DNA of 64,000 nucleotides from Hygrophila difformis (GCA_030278955.1 JAOANR010000004.1:57747120-57811119), one strand, 5' to 3'; positions 1 to 14,400 are shown, counted from the first letter of the stretch. Notes: generated from the sequence alone by a model not told the origin. Made by a program: numbers and translations.

Positions 1-271
1 GAATGCGGTAATGGTTGTAAGTTATGTTTTTTTTATGTTGAAATTGGCGGATGTTTTTATTTTACTTTTTATGTTTTGGAAGTCAAGCTTGGTCAGATGA
101 TGGTCTTGCCGTAGTTGAAAAGTAGCATGTGAATGAATTTGATTGGAATTCATGATTTTTTTGCTTTTAAAATTTTTCAGGGAATTATGAATTCCAGTTT
201 CGTGGATTGTTTGTTAGTACTTTCCTTCATTAATTTTTATTGCGATACCCTTTTTTTTCGCTGGTTTGCAG
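1..271 (+). other. 3' part of the first visible REN1 intron
   Basis: There is no coding signal before the acceptor AG at 270-271. Upstream are T-rich stretches typical of a plant intron. A coding exon with the N-terminus is expected upstream of the window. Confidence 0.7.
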
Positions 272-3200
272 ATTTTCAAGAGCGGGCATCTACTGATATC
301 TTCCAAAGGTTAGTGCCCGCAGCGCTATACAAGTTAATCGTTAAATTTATATCATTTTGGAATGAATATGATTGATGTGTACGAAAGCTCACAGTTTCTG
401 GTTTTTGAATGAACTTTATAACCACTGAGAAATCAGAATTCTTGCACACAACACACATTACAATTTGATGAGTAATCACTAATTATAGGGGGTTTGATAT
501 GGCTATAGTTTTTACATCAACGGATGCCTAGCATTCAATTAATCCTTACGCTGTAAACGGGTGTGATAGATCCTGTTTTTTGATTTGGAAAAGCAAGGGA
601 GAAGCATAGAAAACTAATTGCCATCTTGTGTGCTTTTATGCAATAGAAGAATCCTTGTAACAGAAAGGAAATACTAGTGTGGTATCTGCTTCATTTGATT
701 ATGTTCCTGTAGGAAAATGTTGTTGGTCTTCTTGTCGTAGCCAAAGGGCACAACAGAGGACAATATTCTGTATTACTTTGCATGCTACATGGTTATGGGG
801 AGTATGGTATGTGGACATTGCAACATGAAGTGTACTGTTATGAATTTATGGCGCCCCTAGGTTCCATGTAGGAATTTTGTTTTTATGTTGCCCAAAGGAT
901 GTAGTGATCATTTTCACTTTTCATTCTTGGATACATTTGATCAAATTCTTTATAATCTTTTATACTGACCAAAATCAAAATTTCAATCTATGCATGTTGA
1001 AATCAATACTGGATGTCAAATTGGTCACCATATAACAATTTAGAAGCATCACAACTTATTCAAAAGGAAAAAAAAATTTAAAAAATAAAATTTATTACTT
1101 TTATTGCATGCAATAAATTAAAAATAAAATTATTGCATGAATAGTTAATTCCTTTGGTTTTGTATAACCAACCATATTTGTTGAAATTAAGTGAGAATTG
1201 TCATTCTATTTCCATTCCCATCCCAATGAACCAACCATGGCGTAAATTTTTTTATTATTCCCTCAAAACAGTTTGTTAGAACTTACTGTCTCCACCATCT
1301 CACTAATAAATACATTCCAAAGTAACCATCCAAACAAACCAACTAGAAATACACGCAACCTCCTTCCAGAGCAGTGTTGAAAACTAATAGCAAAAGTAGA
1401 GTGGCATATCTCATTCTTACTTTAAAGCTTTTAGGTGAAATGGTCATTTAAAATAGCATATCTCTACATCAATTTAAGCTTTTAGGCACAACAAGTAGAT
1501 TCTTCCTTTTGGTTCGCAGCCTACGGGTATTTGCTCCTGTTTCCAACTACTGGCCGCCTCCCAAGGTCATGCCTTAAAGTTTGTACGTTCACAAGCATAC
1601 AAATTGTTTCCTGTGTGGCTTTGACTTCTACATCCCAGGAGGCTATAAATGGAGATGCCATTGTTTTTGGTGAAAAGGTCGTACGAGGAGAAATGCTTTG
1701 CCCTTGAATGCCGTTTGATATCTAGCATTTAGTAAATGAGAATCACCCATTAGGTTTACAATGTGATTTAATGTTTGTGCTGACTTGTGTTGTATACTTT
1801 TGGATGTTTGAATTTAACACCACCAAACAAATTGAGTCTCACATCACAAATATTTTCCATTTTCTAGTCTTCCTTACAGGTTTATACTGTGTTTAAATAT
1901 GCTACTATGCCTATTATAAAGGTGAATTTTGGTCTACTGAAGCTTGTATTGAGACTTGTTTATGTCCTTAACCTTAAACTCGATGTTCTCAGTCTTTAGC
2001 ACAATTTATCAGTTGTGTTGATGTTTTCATGATTTCCTTTCCGCTTCGTTGATTTATTTGATTTCTAAAAGGTGCTCATCAAGGATGTTGTGCCACTTTC
2101 TTGTAGGTTTGGGATGGAAGTACTGGAAGAAGCGATGGTTTATCCTTACACGTACCTCATTGGTTTTCTTCAAGAATGATCCCGTTGGTTTTATCCCATT
2201 ATCCTTTTCCTTTCCTATAAATTGGAGCTTGATCATTGATCTGATTATTCATCTCGTTATGAAGTAATGTGGCTGTTACAAAGCAATTTTATATCACATT
2301 GATATTCTCCAACTTTAATTTTTATTTAGAGTGTACTTCCGCAACGTGGTGGTGAAGTAAACCTTACTCTGGGTGGCATTGATTTGAACAATTCAGGGAG
2401 GTAGGAATAATAGACTTTCTTTTATTTTTGTTTATTTTTTATTTTTTTATGTAGTCTGCCAATTTTATTGGTTTCTTTCTCTTCTAGTGTGGTACTTAGA
2501 GAAGACAAAAAGCTGTTAACTGTGTTGTTTCCTGATGGACGTGATGGACGGGCATTTACTCTTAAGGTGTGTAAAAAGATCGCAGCAGTTTTATTCCATT
2601 GTAATTTTGTTGTACAGTAGTATTTTTTTATTATTTCTGCATACTGGGTATATACCGGAGACCCATATTTTATTTGCTAGATGATCAATTCTCGTTTAAA
2701 TTTCAGGCAGAGACATTAGAGGACTTGTATGAGTGGAAGACTGCCCTTGAGAATGCTATTGCACAAGCACCCAGTGCTGCCCTTGTTATGGGCCATAATG
2801 GGATTTTTAGAACTGATGCAAGTGAAACAATTGAAGGGTCATTCCATCAATGTTTGTATCTATATCTTTTGCATGCTTTTTAGTTAAATGCTACTTTGAA
2901 ATCTGTTTCCCATTGATGTGCAGCCTGCTGACATGACAACCATTTTATTTGCATAATTCTTTGTGGCTTTTCTTTTGAATGCAATTCTTTGTGGCTTTTC
3001 TTTTGATATAGGGAGAGACAAGCGCCCAATCAAATCGTTGGTTGTTGGACGCCCTATTTTACTTGCATTAGAAGATATAGATGGAGGGCCATCCTTCCTG
3101 GAAAAGGCACTTCGATTTCTTGAGAAGTATGGTAAGATGATGTTTTGCTGCATGGAATGTGGTATTCTTAGTTGAATTAGGTAGATTGAGATTTTGAAGA

Positions 3201-6200
3201 TGCTTGCAATTCAATAAGTGTTTTATTGAAGTTTGTTAACACACACAAAATACATATACATATTTGTATCTTTCTTTTGTTTTTGTTTGGTTGGGTATAA
3301 GCAGTAAGATACATTATAAGTGTGTCTATGTGCTAAAAGGATTTCCACTTTGCAAAGATCTTATTCCAGAACTGTTTCTGTTATGGTCAAAGTGCATTAT
3401 ATAGAAAATGATACTGACAAACAAGAACATAAGGTAACATGCTTAAGATGAATGGTTGCGTGTATGGAGACCCTTATAGATGAAGCCCACTAATTTATAT
3501 TAAAGAGTGAAGGATACACTTAGAAAGAAGTTGGGAAAGAAATTACAAGAAGAGATATTCTATATTAGTCTAAACAAGAATATTTGCTTTGGTCGAACAC
3601 AATGCCAATAGGGATTCATATTACCAAAGGCTTATATGGTAATGATGGTGACAGACAATGATGTGTTTTCTATTTTATGCTCGAACTGTTTATTGATGGT
3701 CCTCCCATGTGGACAGATGAGAGAGAACATTATAGCACTATGGTTGCTCAAACTGTTATATTAATGAGACTTGTAATTAATGCTTGAGCTGTTCTATTGG
3801 TGGTACTCTGTACCAGTTGAGAGGGGAAAACTCATGGACACAAGTTATATGGTGTGGTCATTTTGGTAACATATAAGAACAGATGGCAGGAGGATATTGT
3901 GTTATGGCTTCCTTAAAATGGCATCAATATAGCTACCTGTTGACAGATGAAAGTAAGTTTAACAATGGAAGTACCTATGACTTGATTTCCCTTGCCTAGC
4001 TTGAAAGAAATCTGCGTAGCATATTACTTTGGATGTTGATAAATTTGAAAATTGAAACCACACTCATACTGGATGTAATGGATTTTGAATTTTTTTTCAA
4101 GTTGACAGGAGAGTGATTTTGTCATATGGTCTGGGAAAAGCATTCTATTTCTTTATTTTATGCATGTTGTTTGATAATTGATCATAGAAATATGCACAGA
4201 AAAAATATATAGTATATAATTTTTTGTTCTTGTCCTTTCCTGTTATCTATTTCAAAGTAACTCAGCTTGCTGCCTATTTGCGAGAGAGGAGAGAGGAAGT
4301 ATAGAAGTCAATTCCATGCTTTTTGTTTGATATCTCTCACCCCTTGAAGCAATGTCAAAATTGAGACGCAGTTCTTATGTTGTCTTTACTGTATGTTCTT
4401 ATTATGCACGTGACATGAAACAGGAATTAATGTAGAAGGAATCCTGCGGCAGGCTGCAGATGTTGAGGAAGTGTACCGAAGAGTTGAAGAATATGAACAA
4501 GGTTTTTGGTTCATCGGAATCAGTCTTATTGGGATTTTATTCTTTTTCTTGCTGCCTTGAGCGCATTGACCCTTCTTTTTTTTTTTTCTTTAAATCATGA
4601 TTTGGCTGTTGATGAAGTAGTTTGAATTAGATTTTTCTGTTATTATATACTAGTTTTACAGTGAATCATTTTCTATATAATCTTTTAAATTTCTGGTGAA
4701 CTTCTTTTCTTCTATACAATGCATTTTAAATTAATATCTTTTGGCATCAACAGGAAAGACTGAATTTGGTTCTGACGAGGATGCCCATGTCATCGGTGAC
4801 TGTGTTAAGGTATCAATGTTTGAATTCCCGAATCTTTAGTTTCTGCTTTATTTGTCTGATGATTACTAACGTTTACACTCTTTCAGCATGTTCTTCGGGA
4901 GCTGCCTTCTTCCCCTGTTCCTGCATCCTGCTGCACTGCTTTGTTGGAAGCCTACAGTAAGTTTCTGCTACATTGTTTCAGATGTTTGTGCTGAATTCCT
5001 CTCAGGCGCTTGCCTACCAGGAGCATTCTCTTTTCTAGAAATGCTTTGATTGACTTATTTTCTTTTTGGCTGCCTTGGATCAGAAATTGACCAGAAGGAA
5101 GCTCAGGTGAATGCAATGCAATCTGCCATACAGGAAACATTTCCTGAGCCCAATCGCCGCCTCTTACAGAGGTACCATGCAAACACTTGCTAATAATGCA
5201 CTTTGATTTGATGTAATGTTTAAAACATTAACTAACATCATTTGACCCATTTCCCTATTTACAGAATTCTTAAGATGATGCACACTATTTCCGCGCATGC
5301 TTCTGTGAATCGGATGATTCCATCTGCAGTGGCTGCTTGTATGGCTCCATTGCTCTTGCGCCCTCTTTTAGCTGGTGAATGTGAATTGGAGGATGACTAT
5401 GATGCCAATGGAGATGATTCTGCTCAGCTGCTTGCTGCTGCCAGTGCTGCTAATAATGCCCAAGCAATTATTACCACACTCTTGGAGGAGTACGAGAATA
5501 TTTTTGATGTATGTTATAGTGATTTTAGTGCCTTCATTGGCAGCCTTTGGATAAATATTCTGCTCCAATATGCATAATATATAACTATTTGCACGATTTG
5601 CTTATTTCTATTCTTTTTTCTAAAACTAAATCCTTAATACCATGTGTTGAATTAAGCATCCTTTGTAGGTTATTCTAGCTGTTTGACATTTTGAATTAAT
5701 ATCATGCCGGACTTTAGATGTATGATAACTGCGCATGCTCCTATTCATGTATTCAGCAAATTCCATGCAAATGGCCTTAGAAAGGAATGCTAATAGCATA
5801 GCTAACTCTGCCTGCATTATTCTCAACTACCCTTTTACTATAAAGTGAAATTTTAGATGTTAGATAAGTGCTCTTTCTATGTCGCCATTTTGCTGCATGT
5901 GATTCTTAGTTGTACGTTTCATGATAAACTAGTATTAGCATCTTCTTGCACCAATTTTATTTTTATATAAATCATATGCAGTTTAAAATTTTCTCATGGC
6001 TCCTGGAGAAGTTTTAGCAGTGTGCTTTCTTACCACCATGGTTTCTTTCAGGATGATAATTTACGATGCTCCATGTCTGCGGATACTCAATCTGATGAAA
6101 GTGGAAGTGAAGATCTGAGTGACGATGAACATCTTGACATGAAAGTCAATGGTTATCATGATGCTGAAAATGAAGTTGAGCCTGAAGTAGATTATGATCG

Positions 6201-9200
6201 CAGAACCAGTGGGAAGTTAAGTGAAAGCAGTGGTTCTGCTGCCAGTGATCTCTATGAGGTTCTTTCTCTCCTCTGCAACTGCAAGAATGTTAATTTATGG
6301 ATTCTGGATAATTCTTAATGCTGCAACATAAAAGCAAAAGTCTGAATACTTTTGTTTTTAATGTTATTTTTATTTATAAAAAATGTGCCATCTTGTACTA
6401 TCGGTAACAATATCTCAATAATTAATAATCATTGTTCAAAGTTTGATAACTAAAAACTAAATAAATTTAAAGCGATTCCACAATTCAATCTTTTTGCTTA
6501 ATTGTTGTGAAGTGAATTCAAGAACAAAGAGTCAGAAAGAAACTCAGGACAATGATTTATGATCTTCACTACTCCCAGGCAAAGTCTAGGATTCTATCTT
6601 TTACTTAAAATTAACATAATCGTGTGTGCCTTCCTGATTCATGATGATAGAATATAATGGAGACTCTAAATATGGTGCATAATGTTGCGAAATTTGTCTC
6701 TCTCCTTGAAAATACTAATATTGCAAAATCATTAAGTAAACCCGGAAACATGAAGTGGATGCTTCCCTATCTTAAATGAGATTCTATATTTTATTAAATA
6801 CTACCTCCATCTCATTATATTTGTTACGGATTACTTTTTGGCACTATTCATTGTTTAGCTTTGATTCAAATTTTTATCATAGGTATGTAAGAAAAAATAT
6901 AGTCAGGTTAGATCTTGTTTGATTCATCTAATCTTGTAGTTTTAAAATATCAATTTTTTATAATTTTTCCTTGTACACAATTTTTCAGTTATTAATCATT
7001 AAAAATGTGTATCGACATGCGTGTTGGAGAGGAATGTAACAAGTAGAATGAGACGGAGGTAATATATGATATCATAGGATTTTTTGGCAAATGTGATCAC
7101 ATTCTCTATGGAAATTGTAGCTGGGCATCAATCAGTGGCGGAACTAGACTTTTGATTCAGGGTGTGCAAAAATTTAAATAATCAAAAAATTTTAGTAAAA
7201 TTTGGTCACTAAAGAGGTTAGCGACCAAATTTATGATCAAAATTCGTTAGTTACAACAGTTTTAGCAACCAACATTCATTAGCTACTACAAATTTAACTA
7301 CCAAATCCACAGTTTTTAGTAGTGTCATATGATTACACAAGTCGGATTGGATAATTTTCATCATAGCAAATTCTCTTTTTATTGTTGCAATTGCCACATG
7401 TAAATTAATGATAATTTGACCAGCAAATACACCGATAAGTAAGTTTTGTTCTTTGTTTACAACCAATCTGTCCACTAGTATCAATCACATTAGGAGGAGT
7501 TTGGATCATTTATAATATCTCTAATATATTTTCAAGTTGATTTTCAAACATAGTAAACTTATATGGATAATATGTAGGCAACTTTAATGAAGATCATGAC
7601 AAGATTTAAAATTGGAGAAAGAATAAAAGAATTTTATTTAAGGGATAGGAGTTTATTATTAAAATATCATTTTTTTACTAGAAAAATGAAAACTAAAAAA
7701 AAATATTTTTTTTTTTTAAATTTGAGGGGGGTCAGCTGACCCCCCTAGAGCTATAGTGGTTCCGCCACTAGCATCAATTGCTTTACTGGGAATTAGTCGG
7801 TTGCTCCCACTCTTTGAAATAAACTGTAATTTAACTAATTCTCTCTATTTTAATTTGTATTTTTTTTTTAAATAGTTTTATTCTGCTGATTCATGTGTTT
7901 TATTTTTTTGGAGCAATGAACTCACGACCAGTTAACAATTTGCTTTTGGTGTATTTGCTGAACACAGGCCACTGGAAACAATGACTTAGAAAATGGATCT
8001 ACCACTGGCAATGGTAATTCAGGAGGAAAACTAAATCCAACAATGGACGCTACACCTACAATTGATTCTGGTCGTATAGCTAATGGGAAACCTGACGAAC
8101 AGAAGGCATATGAAAACATGACGTATGCTTCTGCTGATGCACTTGGTCGTGAATGGCAGCCATCTAAGGATGATGATATCTTGACATCCACAGATCAAGA
8201 GTTACATCAATCTAGTCCTGGACCTGAACCATCAACAGGAAATCCTGTTCCTAAAGTTCCCAATTCGAATCTCAGTACAAAGAAGCCAAACTTTTGGGGA
8301 AAGAAAAATGTAAGTTTTTCTGTATTTGTTATATTCAAGTTAATTATTGATGCTTTACTATATTTTCAGAGCATACAATTTAGATATATAGAAGTGTACC
8401 CAAGACCAATTATTGTATGAACCAAATCTAGGCAAGGTGAGATGGAGTTTTGATAAGTTCATAGCATCATTCTGGATTCGATTTTGTGAAGCTTGCAAGT
8501 TTTCCCATTTCTTTAGTCTGAAGCTGTGATTATTTTATAAAACATTTTTATAACTCGATCCTCTTACCTGTGTCGATATACTATATACAACTGGAATTAA
8601 CAGAATGATTTCCTTTCTTCTGAAGCTTCTTGAGCATGCTTATGAGCATTGCCTCAATGACTATTTGATGATTTCATAAATTATCCAATTGCCATTATGG
8701 TATCTGGCCCAGTCCTTATGTACGTTCATTAGTCTAAGAAGACGATAATTCTAGGAAGAGATTGTAGTAAATTAATGTCCCTGACTCCCAGATTTTTATC
8801 TTGTCCACATAGGTTGAATTCATAAATTTTGCCCACAACATGATGACAAGGAAAAGATCAATCATTTTTAATAATTGTTTTGCAGTAAAATCTTTTGTGG
8901 AGGGATGGTTTTTTTTGGCTTGCGTTATTTGGTTAATGGTTTAACTAATTGATACAGAGGATTTCACCATTATATGATACTTATATTTAAGTTTAAATTC
9001 ACATTTTCTGTCTTTGCAGGGGAGAAAAACTCGGTCAACAGAATCATTTGATTCTTCTGGGGAGGAAGAGTAAGATGCTTTTCTCTCTTTAAATGGATTT
9101 ATCTTACTCTATGACATTGTTTGTTCTTAACTTCTTATAAAACCTTTAAAACTTATTTGCCACATGATATCACTGCATACACGAGAGAGTAAATTGGATT

Positions 9201-12200
9201 TAGTTTTTTGACTTTTCCATTTAGTAAATGGTTCAAGTGGCCCTCTGTAAAGACACTAGTGGGTTAGAGCAGGGCAAATGTTTCTGGTGTCTTGATGGGG
9301 TTGTGTGGCTTTTCCAACAACTGTATATTGATTTGTAATCACTGTTCCTTTTCATAAATATTAAACTTGTTAAGGTTTTCCCTTTTGTTATTACTACCTC
9401 CGTATTGCAAAGTTTCTTACGGACCCACTTTTTACACAGTTCAATGCACATTTTAAACCATTAATAACTCAATTTCGGTATAAGTAAAAATTCTAAAAGT
9501 TCAATATTTAAAAACACTACAAGACGAAACGAATCTAACAAGATCCCACTTGGCTATATTTTAACTTGTATAACTATGATAAAAATTTAAGTTAAAGTGA
9601 TACAATAAACAGTAGCAAAAGTCAAACTGTAATAAACTTTGCGATACGGAGGTAGTATTTACATGATTCAGTTAATGTGCTTACAAGGGTCGAAAGTGGA
9701 AGATACAAAATAAGTACTGGTACAGCAATATGCTTTGTGTGGGTGGAAGGAAGACAGATTTGTTTTGTTTTTCTTGAACTCCACATATAAAAAATACCTT
9801 AAGCTGCTGAATGCTGACAGTTCACTGGAGACTAATATTGCACAATGCCTGTTAACAATTTAAACCTAATTAGGTTTATGTTTTTCAGCATTATCACATT
9901 GATGTTTAATAATCCCTTTATAGGCTTGCTATCCAGAGACTGGAGCTTGCAAAGACTGATTTGCGCCACAGGATTGCAAAAGAGGTAAACTATTTGCTTT
10001 TGGTACTGTCTCTGCTATTTTACATTGCAAGATTTTGTGTGGTAATATAAATAAAACATATTCATTAATTTTAGGCTAGAGGAAATGCAATACTGCAAGC
10101 AAGCTTGGAGAGGAGAAAGCAAGCGTTACATGAACGTCGGTTGGCACTTGAACAGGACGTAAGTGTTTCTTAATTATTTTGGATATTCATTGGTATGGCC
10201 TAGTAACAAAATTTTTTTAATGATGGTTAAAAAAATAGAAAAATTGTGGATCCCACCTAATACTAAGACCTTTTTAATTCATGACCCTCCATTCATTCTT
10301 AAGTTTATTAATTTGTGTGTGTTCATATGGCATACCTGAACAGAAGGTTTGTTTGCATCACGTAACTTTCTATTATGGTTAACGTTTAATTACTGTTTTC
10401 ACTCGTTTTCTCGTTGTTCACCTATGATTATATCCATGTAACTCTTTTGATTGATGATGTATATTTTGTGTTTTATTCATAAAAGTATGTTATGAGGGAA
10501 GCTCAGTGACATAGACATGTATGCAGATGTCAGTGTATATATATAAGTGCACTGTTCTTGCCCTGGGCAATAATATTGTCATGTATTGTTAACCTGAGTT
10601 TGATTAATGCAATTAACAGAACTTTTTATTTTTTATATATATTTTTTCTAAATGTGGGTTATTAATGTGATAGTGTGTGTTTTTAATGTGTATTGTGTTA
10701 TTATCGGATAATGTGACTGAATGATGATGGTTAATTTCAGGATTTTGAAAATACAAGTTCTTTTGAGCATAGAAAAGTTTTACTTTGGATTGAAATAGGA
10801 ATTAAATAAGGCATGGATTGTTAGTTATATTAATGTGAGAAATGTTTCAAATAAAACTAGGTTTAGAGGATTTGACTTTTTGGAGGGGTTGATGAAAGTT
10901 TAGTTGAATCATAGTCTAAACTTACTATCAGTTTTTGTTTAAACCATACTTCTTTGTTTTCTTTTTACTAGGTTGCTAGACTGCAAGAACAGTTGCAAGC
11001 TGAGAGAGACCTACGAGCTGCTCTGGAAGTTGGCTTGAGTATGTCCCATGGCCAGTTTTCTGGATCACGTGGGATGGATTCCAAGGTTTTTTTATTGGAA
11101 CAATTTTAGAACTAACTGAATGTAAAGATAAATGTTTGCAGTGGCTTAATTTACCTCTTAACGGTTAAATTTTTGAATTTTCAAACTATCCAACATTATA
11201 AGTGCTGAAATAGTTTACTTGCCTTGAAGACGAGGGCTGAGCTTGAGGAGATCGCTCTTGCTGAGGCAGATGTTGCCAGACTAAAGCAAAAAGTTGCCGA
11301 ACTACACCACCAGCTGAATCAGCAACGTCAGCATCACTATGGCTCCTTTCCAGATGCAAGTCACCGATATCAACATGCTCCCAATCAAAATCTGCAGCAG
11401 TGAGTTAAACCTCTGTTGTTCCATATATGCATGTATTTATGACTGCTTAAATTCTCTGTCGCAATATGTGTCTCATGTTAATACCTTATACCTCAGTATG
11501 AATACACCCAATATTGTTAAATAAGGATAAGAAATTAGAAAATGTCGAAAATATACTTTATTGCAGGCACATCTGTGATTGTAGTTTAGACTTTAGAGTG
11601 CAAGATGAGACACAATACTCTAATGGATGATTTATGGTGGTGTGCAAGCCACAACAGTTTTGCTATCAATATTTAAATGTTTGACATGTTGGGGAACCTA
11701 ACTTGCAACCTGATTCTAGTCTTAAACTATTGGAATGAAATTGAATAATTGTGGTGGCCTGAAATTTGTTATGTGCATGCAGGAAATATTTTCAGCACGA
11801 TTTTGATACTACACTAGCTGTTTGTAATCATGAAAGAAAACAAAGAACCGAGGTAATTATTACTTTCTGGTAGTATTTTTCCCACTCTCATTTCAGCTAT
11901 AATTCCTGTTATTGGGTTAAACATGAAATTCAAAAAAAAAAAAAATTCAATTTCAGTATATTCAACTGAAAATGAAATTGAATTTATTTGGGATGGCATG
12001 TGCTCGAATAGCCTTTCACAATACCGGCTCACGTTTTGCTTCTTCACTTTAATGCTCTCCAGGAGTTGCTGGGAGCAGACTCAAGAAATATCGATGGCCA
12101 GAATTTGATTGCTGGCAGCAGTACCAGGCATCCTTCTCGGAAGCTGTTTATAGAGCCAACAAACTTGAGTGATTCTAAAAATAGTGAGGCATCCTCTAAT

Positions 12201-12761
12201 TCATTGATCGACAATCTTGGCGTTGTTGATTCTGCATCTTTTCCTTCCACCTCTAGGGCACCAGCTGAGGTAAGACTTAAAATTTCCCAACTGTTATCCA
12301 TTCATGTTAGCAGAAGATACATATTCAGGAATGCTATTTATAACTGGGAACTCCAGAGTTGAGGTGTCATTGAATCAATACTCTACCTTCATCTGAAGTT
12401 TGATAATAGATTTGTGGACATACATAATGATACAACATATACTTGGGTCATTTTTATTTAAATGGCGGGATCCATAGAGCTTGAGTAGCTTCCTGGTTGT
12501 CTGTTGAAAATTTTTATATGATACTGAATCTGTAAGTTGTGTCAAAAACTTAAGTGGCCGACGTTTCTGGCACAGGGAATGGAACATTCACGACACCCAT
12601 CGGTGTCATCCTCAACCCTGGTAGAACTGACAACACGGCTCGACTTTTTCAAGGAACGGAGGTCTCAGCTGATGGAACAGCTTCACAACCTGGATTTGAA
12701 CTATGGAGCCTCATCATCCCCTCGAGATTTTGTGTATAAAATGTCTTCTCCTTGGAATTGA
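272..12761 (+). CDS. REN1: REN1-type Rho GTPase-activating protein (PH + RhoGAP + coiled coil), 5' partial
   Basis: Predicted GTPase-activating protein for ROP (plant Rho) GTPases, which act at the plasma membrane and on vesicles in polar growth. Visible exons: 272-308, 2107-2183, 2330-2400, 2488-2566, 2707-2851, 3012-3131, 4424-4501, 4754-4809, 4887-4956, 5084-5171, 5265-5508, 6052-6258, 7968-8309, 9020-9069, 9924-9984, 10075-10158, 10972-11085, 11230-11399, 11783-11852, 12063-12269, 12576-12761. They join in frame to 851 residues and a TGA stop. The first exon, with the start codon, lies before base 1. The first five exons encode a PH domain (GLGWKYWKKRWFILTRTSLV). Exons 6-11 encode the RhoGAP domain, with the arginine finger in VEGILRQAADV and the motif VAACMAPLLLRPLLAG. 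An acidic serine-rich linker and coiled coils follow, then the REN1 tail with NHERKQRTE and MEQLHNLDLNYG. The order and tail match Arabidopsis REN1 rather than CRIB-type RopGAPs. Confidence 0.93.
6800..7062. mobile_element. Stowaway-like MITE in REN1 intron
   Basis: It has terminal inverted repeats of the type CTACCTCCATCTCA / TGAGACGGAGGTA, is about 260 bp long and is flanked by TA. It shares internal sequence with other copies in the window, such as those at 26491 and 48690. It lies in the 1.7 kb intron between the exons ending at 6258 and starting at 7968. Confidence 0.8.
7133..7770. mobile_element. Non-autonomous hAT-type element in REN1 intron
   Basis: The ends are CAGTGGCGGAACTAG and, inverted, TAGTGGCGGAACCACTATAG. 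It is flanked by an exact 8-bp target-site duplication, GCATCAAT (7125-7132 and 7771-7778). The 8-bp duplication is the hAT hallmark. Positions about 7205-7330 carry sequence resembling CACTA subterminal repeats (TTAGCGACCAAAT) and a TAGTAGTG end, so another element fragment seems to be embedded. Confidence 0.75.
9392..9657. mobile_element. Stowaway-like MITE in REN1 intron
   Basis: The termini are CTACCTCCGTATTGCAAAG and the complementary CTTTGCGATACGGAGGTAG. It is about 265 bp. Its internal sequence is the reverse orientation of the same family as the copies at 6800 and 26491. Confidence 0.8.
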
Positions 12762-13274
12762 TCTGGATCGCGTTTCTTTCTTCCTTTGGTATGTATAGTT
12801 TTTGAACCTTGTATATATAATTTTGGAAAAAAGGTTAACGGATAGTTTTCTCTTTTTAAATTTTTTCTGGCGGACATAGTTAAAAGATGTCACAAAACTG
12901 TAATGTGTGTATTTTGCGTGCATATTGATATTGTAATGCGGCTTGTAGTTGTGGACATTATTGAATTATTAATCTGCCTTGTTCAAAATTTTATACTGGG
13001 TTTTTCATTCTTGAATCCGCGGTGTGTTGTTGCTGCACAGACTCATTTTCTTCCAATAGATTGAATATGAGTTTTCTCCATTTTATTTTTTGTGGGATTG
13101 TGATTTTCACTGGAATGTGACACTATTAAGTCCCAGCTTGCGGGTAAAGCACTCAAGCGTTCTGTTCTTGCTTCTTTTTTATTTATTTTTTTCCGCTATA
13201 CAGCCTATATTATTTTTTTTCCTTTTTTTTTTTGTTTTTAATACCCAATTGGCCAATTGGTTGCTCTGTGGAAA

Positions 13275-13400
13275 TTAGAGCATTTTTTACTTTTTTTTTC
13301 TTTTATATAATCATTGACACTCAATGTGTCGACAAAGGTGTGTGAGAGCTCAAGCCACACAAGTAAAAGAAAGTGATAGGGGGTCGGGTGGGAATTGAAC
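13275..13400 (-). mobile_element. SINE fragment (reverse orientation)
   Basis: A T-rich head is followed by sequence shared with 52601-52770 and 47905-48005 (GTGTCGACAAAGGTGTGTG, GAGCTCAAGCCACACAA). The complement carries a pol III B-box-like GGAGGTTCAATTCCC. The A-box end is not recognisable. Confidence 0.5.
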
Positions 13401-14067
13401 CTCCAAATTATTGTTATATCATTATTGTTAACTACAAAATTCGAATTAACCATGTATAGGTGGAATAAGCCATAGGCTCTACTCTATAAAACTTGAGGGA
13501 GTAAAATATTAACACTAGTTTTATGTAAATGGAGCATAATCTCTCTTTTTTTTAGTACAATATCATATATCCAAACAAATACTCATCAACTTATTTTTTT
13601 GTTTCAAATTCAAACTTTGACCGTATGTTTTACCATGACTAATAAAATCAAACAAAGAAAATCCTCTTCCTAATTGAAATTTTGAGTTTCGGATACTATT
13701 TATTATTTAATTTTATCGTATATATATATACTATATATTAAATAAAATATAGTCAATATGGACTTAATTAAAATTGTCTAATCATATAATTTTAGAATAT
13801 AAATTTTATATAATTTTTAGTTATATACATTAAAATATTTGTATAAGAGAAAGGGATCAAAATTAATGGGACGTAGGCATTATGATTCTGTGTAATATTG
13901 TATTAAACACAATTACTTATACTTAGTAAGTGCAATTTAATTTTTTTTGGCTCAATAAGTAAGTGCAATCTAATTAGTAATAGTAGTATAATTTAGTTGG
14001 TATTGCTATTACAATGTAACAGGTAAGTGCAATCAAAAGTCAGAAAAATAAATAAGCAAGATTTATA

Positions 14068-14087
14068 ATAATAATAATAATAATAAC

Positions 14088-14126
<39 letters not shown>
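14068..14126. repeat. (TAA)n microsatellite
   Basis: A run of about 19 TAA/ATA units with one interruption (AAC). On the other strand it produces a spurious tyrosine-rich open frame. Confidence 0.95.
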
Positions 14127-14254
14127 TATTTAATTTCACATCAGAATGTAATTGAGCATTAAGTGAGACCATTGACCTCAAAGGAAAATTTGTGTACATG
14201 TCTTTGACATTTTTCGAGCAGCATCGTTTTGTATCATATCGTTCCAAAATTGGG

Positions 14255-14400
14255 GTTGGGGACTCCAACTTCCTGATTGGGTTCAAATCTCCACTCAGTC
14301 CCTTATTTTTTCTTATTTTCTTATAATTTATATAATATGGACTTTCACCACTCATTTTGAATTGGCTTCGGTTCCAAAAATTTTTGAGTTCGATAATCAT
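14255..14400 (+). mobile_element. Degenerate SINE-like sequence
   Basis: It contains GATTGGGTTCAAATCTCC, like a pol III B box, followed by a tail similar to the SINE at 41277 (CCCTTATTTTT, then ATGGACTTTCACCAC, then a GGCTTC-type end). No target-site duplication could be identified. Confidence 0.45.

Noticed and set aside
13993..14400. 135-residue open frame on the minus strand
   Set aside because: Its core is a run of tyrosines from the TAA microsatellite, and the rest is a SINE remnant.
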